Virus record (IMG/VR): IMGVR_UViG_3300009001_000031
Location: 1 to 36,667 of that record
Source of the DNA: a virus
Strand: one strand, 5' to 3'
Length of the DNA stretch: 36,667 nt
A program made the position numbers and the translations under genes. The notes below the pieces were generated by a model. It did not search any database and was not told where the DNA came from. It saw nothing but the letters and a program-made list of their open reading frames with translations. Positions 31,528-36,667 of this stretch are shown piece after piece (within the stretch, counting starts at the first letter, position 1; each line of letters starts with the position of its first letter).

Positions 31528-31553
31528 TGTCCCCTGTACCTGCGGAGGGGACA
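31528..31553 (+). terminator. GC-rich hairpin before the first early gene
   Basis: TGTCCCCT and AGGGGACA form a perfect eight-base-pair stem with a ten-base loop (GTACCTGCGG), followed by a pyrimidine-rich tract (CTCCGTCTCTTTCTTTT). It lies about 40 bases before the ATG at 31595, so it could be an attenuator or an mRNA-stabilising 5' hairpin. No gene lies between 30936 and 31594. Confidence 0.55.
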
Positions 31554-31594
31554 CTCCGTCTCTTTCTTTTATCTATAAATTGATTGGAGATATA

Positions 31595-31861
31595 ATGGAA
31601 CTAGATGAAATTATGACTGTTGATACTGCAGTAGATACAGAGGGAGCTAAAGATACTGCGACTGAAACACAAGTAGATAGTAAAACATTTACTTGTAATG
31701 CGGATAATCATGAGGGTGATAGACAAGTGAAACTTGGCTTTAACTTTCGTGAGCAACGCTCTAAGAAAGAAGGGGATAGTTACAAGAACTATGAGTTCTG
31801 GTATAGAAACTTATGCAAGCCTTGTGGACAAAATCTACTTCTTGAGGCTCAAAAAGCCTAA
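31595..31861 (+). CDS. Small zinc-binding-type protein (88 aa)
   Basis: The start is the ATG at 31595, with GGAGA four bases upstream; the longer frame from 31463 covers the palindrome region and reads as noncoding. The N-terminal 30 residues are acidic and Thr-rich and look disordered. The C-terminal half has Cys34 (FTCNADNH) and a CKPC knuckle near the end, a plausible zinc site, around aromatic residues (YKNYEFWYRNL). First gene of the rightward early-type set; a strong terminator follows it. Function unknown. Confidence 0.7.
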   Translation: MELDEIMTVDTAVDTEGAKDTATETQVDSKTFTCNADNHEGDRQVKLGFNFREQRSKKEGDSYKNYEFWYRNLCKPCGQNLLLEAQKA

Positions 31862-31870
31862 TTTATATAT

Positions 31871-31913
31871 ACAGTATGTCTGGTACTCAATGTGCCAGAC
31901 TACTGTTTTTTTT
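31871..31913 (+). terminator. Strong intrinsic terminator
   Basis: ACAGTA-T-GTCTGG and CCAGACTACTGT form a 12-base-pair stem with one bulged T and an 11-base loop, followed by eight T residues (31906-31913). This is a textbook rho-independent terminator for the rightward transcript of the preceding gene. Genes after it would need read-through or their own promoter. Confidence 0.9.
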
Positions 31914-31957
31914 ATAAGTAGAACTATATAGACATTTGATGACGAGAAAGGAATACT

Positions 31958-32200
31958 ATGGTAGGTGTAATTTGTGGCTATTGTGAACAAGATATTGAAA
32001 ATACAAGTGACCGTTACTGGTATATAGGTAAAAAGAAATATCCTTTATACGTACATAACAGTTGTGGAGTTAAATTAGTATCACATGGCGAAAACATTTG
32101 GAAATATCACAGACTTGGTGTAACTAAGACTGAACATGCTGAATACGAAGAAAGTATTATTGAGGATGTATATTACGAACAAACTAAATTAAGTATCTAG
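31958..32200 (+). CDS. Small Cys-rich protein (80 aa)
   Basis: Residues 6-9 (CGYC) and the HNSC segment (33-36) give three Cys and one His in a C-x2-C...H-x2-C arrangement, fitting a small zinc-binding fold. The remainder is mixed and acidic at the C-terminus (EYEESIIEDVYYEQ). AAAGGAA lies six bases before the ATG, in a leader sequence repeated before 32524. Function unknown. Confidence 0.7.
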   Translation: MVGVICGYCEQDIENTSDRYWYIGKKKYPLYVHNSCGVKLVSHGENIWKYHRLGVTKTEHAEYEESIIEDVYYEQTKLSI

Positions 32201-32230
32201 TATACTTAAACTAACTATGAAAGGAATACT

Positions 32231-32434
32231 ATGGATAATATCGTAGATATTAAGAATGCATTAGATGTGATTAAACCCATATTAAATGCAGCCGAAATAA
32301 ATCAATTAAACAAAATGATTGAGAATGCAGTAACTGCATATCATGAAGGATTAGTTGATTCAAAGATAGCTAATGACCTAGATGTATTAAACATTACAGC
32401 GTCAAAGTTTATCTTTGATGATGCTGACTTTTAA
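32231..32434 (+). CDS. Hypothetical helical protein (67 aa)
   Basis: A small acidic all-helical protein (LDVIKPILNAAEINQLNKMI) without Cys. It is preceded by GAAAGGAATACT, nearly the same ribosome site as the previous gene. No family recognised. Confidence 0.65.
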   Translation: MDNIVDIKNALDVIKPILNAAEINQLNKMIENAVTAYHEGLVDSKIANDLDVLNITASKFIFDDADF

Positions 32435-32444
32435 TTAAAAGAAA

Positions 32445-32484
32445 CGCGTCTGTATCTGTCTCCCCTTGGCAGATACATTCGCTG
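32445..32484 (+). ncRNA. Repeated hairpin element, copy 1
   Basis: GCGTCTGTATCTG (32446-32458) faces CAGATACATTCGC (32470-32482). The pairing is GCG/CGC, an internal loop TCT/ATT, then GTATCTG/CAGATAC with an 11-base loop. A second copy at 34108-34141 keeps the outer bases and internal loop but has a different inner stem. It lies just before the leader of the 32524 gene, so a cis-acting RNA element (processing, attenuation or protein binding) is inferred. Confidence 0.6.
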
Positions 32485-32523
32485 CTTAAAAACTATATAA
32501 ACAATTAATGACGAAAGGAAACT

Positions 32524-32793
32524 ATGAAAATATCATTAGATAAATTAAATGATGAAGTACAAAAATTAGAAATGAGGTTTGTAGCTTTAACTACAATTGT
32601 ATTTACAATGCAAGATGAAATTATAAAAGACAATCCAGAATTTCTAAAGACATCTTTAGCAAATATGTTAGGTAATGACATGATTCGTGATGGTTTTACT
32701 CAATATGTAAACAATGAACCAGGCGTAACAGATGATTATAAAACATTTATGATGGAGATTAATGAAATAGCAAACAAATATGAGGAGGAATAA
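32524..32793 (+). CDS. Hypothetical protein (89 aa)
   Basis: The product is helical (DKLNDEVQKLEMRFVALTTI at the N-terminus looks like a coiled coil) and acidic. GAAAGGAA precedes the ATG. The leader (32491-32523) closely resembles that at 31922-31957. The stop overlaps the next start after GAGGAGG, a strong ribosome site. No family recognised. Confidence 0.65.
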   Translation: MKISLDKLNDEVQKLEMRFVALTTIVFTMQDEIIKDNPEFLKTSLANMLGNDMIRDGFTQYVNNEPGVTDDYKTFMMEINEIANKYEEE

Positions 32794-32912
32794 TGGCTAT
32801 GACAAAAGAAGATTTATTTGCAGTATTTGATACATTGCAAAAAGATTGGTTACTTGTAGAAGAAAATGGTAACGAAATTACTATTCAATTTATTGCAGAA
32901 GAGGAGGAATAA
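32793..32912 (+). CDS. Very small acidic protein (39 aa)
   Basis: A 39-codon frame starting ATG GCT ATG ACA and ending in four Glu codons. Strong GAGGAGG ribosome sites precede both this gene and the next, and starts overlap stops on both sides (TAATG). The sequence MTKEDLFAVFDTLQKDWLLV looks like a helix followed by a strand. Function unknown. Confidence 0.6.
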   Translation: MAMTKEDLFAVFDTLQKDWLLVEENGNEITIQFIAEEEE

Positions 32913-33478
32913 TGCCTAACTGGTGTAGAAATAATGTAGTAATTACAGGAGATAAAAATAGTATAGATGAACTTGTTGATGTCATTACAGTAGACGATGA
33001 TATTGTAGCGTTAACTAATACAATGCCTACCCCAAAAGATTTTGACGGTATGCATAGCGGTGCAATTACTATTGATGATGTTAGATATAGTAATTGGTAT
33101 GAAGATGCTGACGGTACTAGACGTCCAGTAATGGATATGCAACTTGATGACTTAAGAGAAAAATATAGTTGTACTAACTCTATTGATTGGCAGTATCTAA
33201 ACTGGGGTACTAAATGGGGTGACTGTGAAACTATTATTGACAGAGTAAATGATAAAACACTCAATGTATGGTTTGAATCTGCATGGGGTGAACCATTTTT
33301 ATTATTGCAACACATAGCAGAAACATACAAATTAGAAATAGTTAATATGTATCGTGATGAGTTTGAGTATGACTTACCCGAATCACACCGAACAGATTAT
33401 CCAATAGAAAACTTTGGTATGGTAGAACAAGAACATGTAAGTTCATTTAAAAACATAATGAAAGAATTTAATAGATAA
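32912..33478 (+). CDS. Api92-like protein (188 aa)
   Basis: The N-terminus MPNWCRNNVVITGDKNS matches the hallmark M-P-N-W-C-x-N of phage and plasmid proteins with the Api92 / DUF1281-type ferredoxin-like fold. Later aromatic blocks (IDWQYLNWGTKWG, residues 92-104, and VWFESAWGEPFLLLQHIAET) fit the same family, whose members are common in accessory regions of mobile elements but have no settled function. It is co-translated with the genes on either side (TAATG overlaps). Confidence 0.8.
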   Translation: MPNWCRNNVVITGDKNSIDELVDVITVDDDIVALTNTMPTPKDFDGMHSGAITIDDVRYSNWYEDADGTRRPVMDMQLDDLREKYSCTNSIDWQYLNWGTKWGDCETIIDRVNDKTLNVWFESAWGEPFLLLQHIAETYKLEIVNMYRDEFEYDLPESHRTDYPIENFGMVEQEHVSSFKNIMKEFNR

Positions 33479-33618
33479 TGGGTGGTTGGCTGCAATGTTA
33501 TAACTGTGATAAATGGCATCACACACATAATGGTGGTGCTTATATTTCAGGTAACACTTACTGTGAAAATTGTGCTGGAGAGATAGAGGCTTTCTGGCTT
33601 ATGAAGGAGGAAGAATGA
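33478..33618 (+). CDS. Zinc-ribbon microprotein (46 aa)
   Basis: A short frame with C7-x2-C10 (CYNC) and C29-x2-C32 (CENC), a complete zinc-ribbon pattern, separated by a His-rich turn (DKWHHTHNGG). It overlaps the previous stop by one base and the next start by four (ATGA). Such mini ribbons often bind nucleic acid or a protein partner; the target is unknown. Confidence 0.7.
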   Translation: MGGWLQCYNCDKWHHTHNGGAYISGNTYCENCAGEIEAFWLMKEEE

Positions 33619-33821
33619 CGTACAAATATGTAGATAGTAATGCTAGAAGAAATGAAAATGTTTTATCTGTTGACTTTACATTCAATGGAGACGTTGATAT
33701 GGATGAAGCTATTAAACAGATTGATGCAATGGTAAACGATATTGGTAATGATTACATTACGTTTACTTCGCATGAACCAAGAATATTTAGTATATCTAAA
33801 TATTCAAGCATACTAGAATAA
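33615..33821 (+). CDS. Hypothetical protein (68 aa)
   Basis: Start at 33615 because GGAGGAAG lies just upstream and it overlaps the preceding stop. Alternating strands and helices (VLSVDFTFNGDVDMDEAIKQ). Near its 3' end the DNA holds a perfect ten-base palindrome (33781-33805). Last gene before the long noncoding structured region. Confidence 0.65.
   Translation: MTYKYVDSNARRNENVLSVDFTFNGDVDMDEAIKQIDAMVNDIGNDYITFTSHEPRIFSISKYSSILE
33781..33805. repeat. Perfect ten-base-pair AT-rich hairpin
   Basis: GAATATTTAG (33781-33790), loop TATAT, then CTAAATATTC (33796-33805). It lies in the last codons of the upstream gene and just before the structured noncoding region. A U-tract is absent, so a terminator is unlikely; RNA processing or stability is possible. 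Confidence 0.65.
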
Positions 33822-33828
33822 ATACTCC

Positions 33829-34106
33829 GCTACTTACAATGAGAGTTTTCATAGTTCTCTCCGTTAGACCATATTGTAGGTAGCTTGTAGCACATTGACC
33901 GAAACACAAACTATGCGCAGGATAGTTATTGAATGGAAATTAGTTTGTGGTCGTTTCCTAAGGAAACAGTAAACGAACCTATTGGATAAGTTTCGGGGTG
34001 TGTTACAAGCTATCTATATGTACGTAGCTTACAGTTCAGATGCAATATATACGAAAGTATTGTTTGTTTCATGCCCAAATCTGGACTGTGAGGTGCTTAC
34101 AAGCAT
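33829..34106 (+). ncRNA. Large candidate structured RNA
   Basis: A noncoding chain of stem-loops. Unit 1: GCTACTTACAAT/ATTGTAGGTAGC (33829-33840 with 33873-33884) around GAGAG/CTCTC. Unit 2: GCTTGTAGCAC/GTGTTACAAGC (33883-33893 with 34000-34010), then CCGAAAC/GTTTCGG (33899-33905 with 33990-33996), then ACAAACTA/TAGTTTGT directly stacked (33906-33913 with 33941-33948) and GTTTCC-TAA-GGAAAC (33953-33967). Unit 3: ACAGTTCAGAT/ATCTGGACTGT (34031-34041 with 34079-34089) with an inner ATAC-GAAA-GTAT hairpin. Unit 4: GTGCT-TACA-AGCAT (34093-34106). The three long stems each contain one G-U pair. A TAGAAT -10 box (33814-33819) would start RNA about three bases before unit 1. Confidence 0.6.
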
Positions 34107-34107
34107 C

Positions 34108-34141
34108 CGCGTCTGTCGTATCTCCGTGAACGACATTCGCG
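34108..34141 (+). ncRNA. Repeated hairpin element, copy 2
   Basis: CGCG / TCT internal loop / GTCGT stem, ten-base loop, ACGAC / ATT internal loop / CGCG. Compared with copy 1 the bases GCGTCTGT and ACATTCGC are unchanged, while the inner stem differs on both sides in a compensating way. It closes the structured region and lies 25 bases before the next ATG. Confidence 0.6.
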
Positions 34142-34165
34142 TTTATTAACTATGAAAGGATATCT

Positions 34166-34651
34166 ATGAAAGAACATCTAATGCATTTAGGTGCGTCAAA
34201 ACAGGAACAAAAGTTATACAACTATACAGCTGTATACAATCCTAATGACACAACTAATGATAAAAAGGCATTACGTATTGGAGAAAAACCAGTCACAATG
34301 GTATATCGTGTTGAAGTATGGTCAGATAATATTGCCAATGCTTTAAACAAAGGTATGGAAATTGTAAATCTGCAACGTGCAGAGGAAATGACTGATTACG
34401 TTACAACTCATCCTAGATTACGGAATGTAGATTCTGTTACGATAGATGAGCTACATAAAATACGTGATGAAGCAATAGATATTGGTTTGTTTACTGATTG
34501 GATGATTATGACTCCAACAAGTATTCAAATCAATCTAGCAGACGATGAAGAACTACTGCAATCCCAAGTTCTAGAAAATGCTATGCATAGCGTAGCTAAC
34601 ATTGGAGATGAAGTAGACGATTATCTAAAGGAGATAACAGATGATGCCTAA
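34166..34651 (+). CDS. Hypothetical protein (161 aa)
   Basis: A soluble, acidic, mainly helical protein; the N-terminal 70 residues may include strands (KPVTMVYRVEVWSDN). No motif recognised. GAAAGGA precedes the ATG. It follows the structured RNA region and begins the set that ends with the AAA+ ATPase and its partner, so a linked role is possible but unproven. Confidence 0.65.
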   Translation: MKEHLMHLGASKQEQKLYNYTAVYNPNDTTNDKKALRIGEKPVTMVYRVEVWSDNIANALNKGMEIVNLQRAEEMTDYVTTHPRLRNVDSVTIDELHKIRDEAIDIGLFTDWMIMTPTSIQINLADDEELLQSQVLENAMHSVANIGDEVDDYLKEITDDA

Positions 34652-34946
34652 CGGTATGCGTCCAGCTATTCCACCAGAACCAAACCAATACAGAAAAGGT
34701 AAACAACCTACGCTGTTAACGGATGATAAAGTTAGAGTACTTCTAGCTAATCCAAACGAATGGTTCATTATCGGTGAAAAAGATAAGTGGATTAGTGGCG
34801 TTAAAGCAAATATTGAGTCCATGACTCAAGCAAACATTTCACACTTACGTGACAAAGGTAAGTTTGAAATACAACAAAGAAAAAATAAAAATGATGTTAT
34901 TGACATTTACTGTCGATACATCCCTATAAATAAGGAGATACTATGA
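34641..34946 (+). CDS. Hypothetical protein (101 aa)
   Basis: Starts MMPNGMRPAIPPEPNQYRKG after AAGGAG; the first or second Met could be used. A disordered Pro-rich N-terminus is followed by a compact alpha/beta body (VRVLLANPNEWFIIGEKDKW). Later it is basic (FEIQQRKNKNDVIDIYCRYI). It overlaps both neighbours, and the position before the AAA+ gene suggests a shared transcript. No family recognised. Confidence 0.65.
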   Translation: MMPNGMRPAIPPEPNQYRKGKQPTLLTDDKVRVLLANPNEWFIIGEKDKWISGVKANIESMTQANISHLRDKGKFEIQQRKNKNDVIDIYCRYIPINKEIL

Positions 34947-35656
34947 GCAATGAAAATTGTTGGGAACTAATAGAAAAAGTACTAGGTAGAAGTCGTAGAG
35001 TTTTACTCTTCGGTCCTCCAGGTACAGGTAAAACATATAGTGCAGTTAAGCAAAATGCACCATACGATACAAATGGTGACGAAGTTGTTTACCAAATCAC
35101 TATGACAGAAGATACAGCAGCAGCCAACTTAGAAGGTTTTTACAAACCAGCTAAAGATGGTGGATTTGAATGGCATGACGGTATTGCTATTCAAGCATGG
35201 CGTAACGGTGGTAGATTGGTTATCAATGAGATAGACCATGCATCACCAGATGCTATGACATTCCTACACGCTATTCTTGATGACCAAGATATAGCTATGT
35301 TGACATTGAATAACGATACAAAGGAGACAGTTAAACCAGCTGAAGGCTTTCAAGTCGTAGCTACAACTAACAGTCCACCAGAGTCATTACCTTTGGCTTT
35401 GAAAGACAGATTTCCTGTAAAAATATATGTTGACACAATACACCCTAAAGCCATGGAAAAATTTCCAGATGAGTGGCATGGTGTTATCAATGACACAACA
35501 TTAGTAGAAGATGATGAGGAACGTATCTCAGTACGTGCATGGACAGAGTTCTTTGCACTACAAGAGAAAGGTTTCACACCTGAAATAGCAGCCAAGCTAA
35601 TCTTTGCAGACAAAGCAGAAGAGCTTATAGATGCTGTTACATTAGCTCGTGCCTAA
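34943..35656 (+). CDS. MoxR/CobS-type AAA+ ATPase
   Basis: 237 residues with a complete AAA+ core: Walker A at 24-31 (GPPGTGKT), Walker B at 91-98 (RLVINEID), sensor 1 Asn in ATTNSP (around 143) and a Leu-Lys-Asp-Arg-Phe segment carrying the putative arginine finger (Arg156). The pattern is that of the AAA_5 / MoxR branch, in which ring ATPases act with a VWA-domain protein to remodel a target. The next gene is such a partner by position and motif. The match to cobalt-chelatase CobS is at family level only; chelation is not implied. ATGA overlap with the preceding stop. Confidence 0.85.
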   Translation: MSNENCWELIEKVLGRSRRVLLFGPPGTGKTYSAVKQNAPYDTNGDEVVYQITMTEDTAAANLEGFYKPAKDGGFEWHDGIAIQAWRNGGRLVINEIDHASPDAMTFLHAILDDQDIAMLTLNNDTKETVKPAEGFQVVATTNSPPESLPLALKDRFPVKIYVDTIHPKAMEKFPDEWHGVINDTTLVEDDEERISVRAWTEFFALQEKGFTPEIAAKLIFADKAEELIDAVTLARA

Positions 35657-36667
35657 CAGTAAAGCTTATCCGTATCCAGAGATTGTTACTGGTGAGAAAT
35701 GGGAAGTAGTAGGTACTGTTAACAACAGTCCCGAAGGTTCTACAGATAATCTCAACAGACAAATGACAGTCCCACTCGACAGAGAGTGTGAGGAATGTGG
35801 TATCAACCATAGTCGTATGATACGTAGACATGAACTTGGTCATGCCAAGTGGAGTCCTAAAACTATGGGTAAGCTAAAACCTGGTGTACGTGCAGAGGCT
35901 GTTCATGTACTAGAAGAAGTTAGAATTAACCATCTTTTATACGAGAACAAGCTTGCATTATCTGAACCTTCACAGTGTTTAGATATGATACAACAGAAAG
36001 CTAACAAACTAGTTTATGAATCAGGTATTGCAGAAATAATACTTATGGGTCTAGCTAGTAGGTGGAGAGTACCAGACAATGATGCTAACCGTAGATATGC
36101 TAGTTACAAATACAATGATGAATGGGTTGTTATGTCATCAGCTATGAACATGATTCATAATGATGATACTGTTACTGAATATCGTAAAAACCAAATTCAT
36201 TATGCACAAAAAGTTATTATGATGTACTATCAAAATATAACTAATCATGGCCATGGTCAAACTATTAGCTATCGTAAAGTACAAAAGTATGCAGAACCAT
36301 TAAGTGCAATACTTGACATGTTCAGGGATGCACCTACACAAGATGAAATATACAAACCTAAACCAAAACCTAATACCGCACCTGGTATGAGTGAAAGTGA
36401 AGGTGAGTCAGAGGAATCTAATGAGCTAGGCGGTGGTTCTTTAGAACAACGTACTAGAAATGATTTGGCTGACATGTTGTATCAAAGTACTCAAGGTATA
36501 GGTAAATGGGGTGAAATGTTTATACATCAACCTCCATTAACTGTTAACCTGCAAGGTAGACTTAAAGGTGGTAGAGCATATAGACCAGCTGACTTTGGTT
36601 ACAATCCTAAATACATTAACAGATACTGTGTAGATAAAAAGATATTCAAACAAAAGATGACACAACT
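35649..36667 (+). CDS. Metallopeptidase-like / VWA-type partner of the AAA+ ATPase, 3' end cut
   Basis: The frame is open from a GTG at 35649, overlapping the ATPase stop by eight bases, to the window end (339 codons visible). Near residues 47-50 is a CEEC pair and at 61-65 a HELGH (HExxH) motif in MIRRHELGHAKW, followed by VLEEVRINHLL with acidic residues that could complete a metal site. This resembles the putative metallopeptidase domain that precedes a VWA domain in the partners of MoxR ATPases (DUF2201 type). A Pro/Lys then acidic linker follows (around 240-265); the VWA domain itself would lie beyond the window. No GTG-specific evidence beyond the overlap is present. Confidence 0.7.
   Translation, partial: MPNSKAYPYPEIVTGEKWEVVGTVNNSPEGSTDNLNRQMTVPLDRECEECGINHSRMIRRHELGHAKWSPKTMGKLKPGVRAEAVHVLEEVRINHLLYENKLALSEPSQCLDMIQQKANKLVYESGIAEIILMGLASRWRVPDNDANRRYASYKYNDEWVVMSSAMNMIHNDDTVTEYRKNQIHYAQKVIMMYYQNITNHGHGQTISYRKVQKYAEPLSAILDMFRDAPTQDEIYKPKPKPNTAPGMSESEGESEESNELGGGSLEQRTRNDLADMLYQSTQGIGKWGEMFIHQPPLTVNLQGRLKGGRAYRPADFGYNPKYINRYCVDKKIFKQKMTQ

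Noticed and set aside
31463-31594. N-terminal extension of the gene starting at 31595
   Set aside because: The extended frame crosses palindrome arms and a GC hairpin and lacks a ribosome site, whereas the ATG at 31595 has GGAGA nearby.
34900-34930. Promoter TTGACA with TATAAA inside the gene before the AAA+ ATPase
   Set aside because: The spacer is 19 bases and the start would fall on the ribosome site six bases before the ATG; codons alone explain the sequence.
34943-35656. Cobalamin biosynthesis gene cobS
   Set aside because: The match is to the general MoxR/CobS AAA+ branch; the adjacent HExxH/VWA-type gene and lack of other cobalamin genes make protein remodelling more likely.
1-36667. 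CRISPR array, insertion sequence, integrase or attachment site
   Set aside because: No regularly spaced repeats, transposase or integrase motifs, or terminal inverted repeats were seen; the palindromes at 31250-31492 are single structures and not an array.

Overview
The window looks like most of a lytic tailed-phage genome from an AT-rich host (roughly one third G+C by eye), cut at both ends inside genes. It has terminase, portal, scaffold, an SU10-type major capsid protein, tail/appendage genes and a lysis set. It has no recognisable long-tail module (no tape measure, tube or sheath), so a short-tailed podovirus is the best guess. The r1t-type holin and a Pro/Gly-rich 142-residue protein whose motif order recalls actinophage virion genes point to an actinobacterial, perhaps marine, host. 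This host call is an inference; a marine proteobacterium is not excluded. No integrase, tRNA or CRISPR was seen.

Layout. (1) 1-2763, rightward: tightly overlapped small genes, including a truncated zinc-ribbon protein, a small HTH-like protein, a lysozyme-like muramidase/transglycosylase, a SET-domain protein and an HNH nuclease. (2) 2756-30935, leftward, in transcription order from the right: terminase (with an unusual N-terminal zinc finger plus helix-turn-helix), portal, two small genes, a 1928-residue giant protein, four proteins of 319-508 residues that are probably virion components, a structured untranslated leader, scaffold, major capsid, a strong hairpin, decoration protein, adaptor, beta-propeller tail protein, tail fibre and appendage genes (with three tandem paralogues), small membrane proteins, a HiPIP-like four-cysteine protein, a DUF5675 protein, a 552-residue unknown and a holin. 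(3) 30936-31594: the divergent control region, with outward promoters, a GC-richer structured segment and two adjacent long imperfect palindromes; it could be an origin or a transcription control site. (4) 31595-36667, rightward: early-type small genes, several with cysteine pairs, a strong intrinsic terminator, an Api92-like protein, a roughly 310-nt structured noncoding region, then a MoxR-type AAA+ ATPase and a metallopeptidase/VWA-type partner cut by the window end.

The most unusual content is RNA-like. A leader of about 140 nt precedes the scaffold/capsid genes, with a closing stem, three internal hairpins and a possible pseudoknot, and it starts a few bases after a perfect TATAAT. A chain of five stem-loop units lies at 33829-34141. 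Its last element recurs at 32445-32484 with the same internal loop but a compensatorily changed stem. All structures were found by eye; no folding, covariance or homology search was run, and all family names come from recognised motifs.
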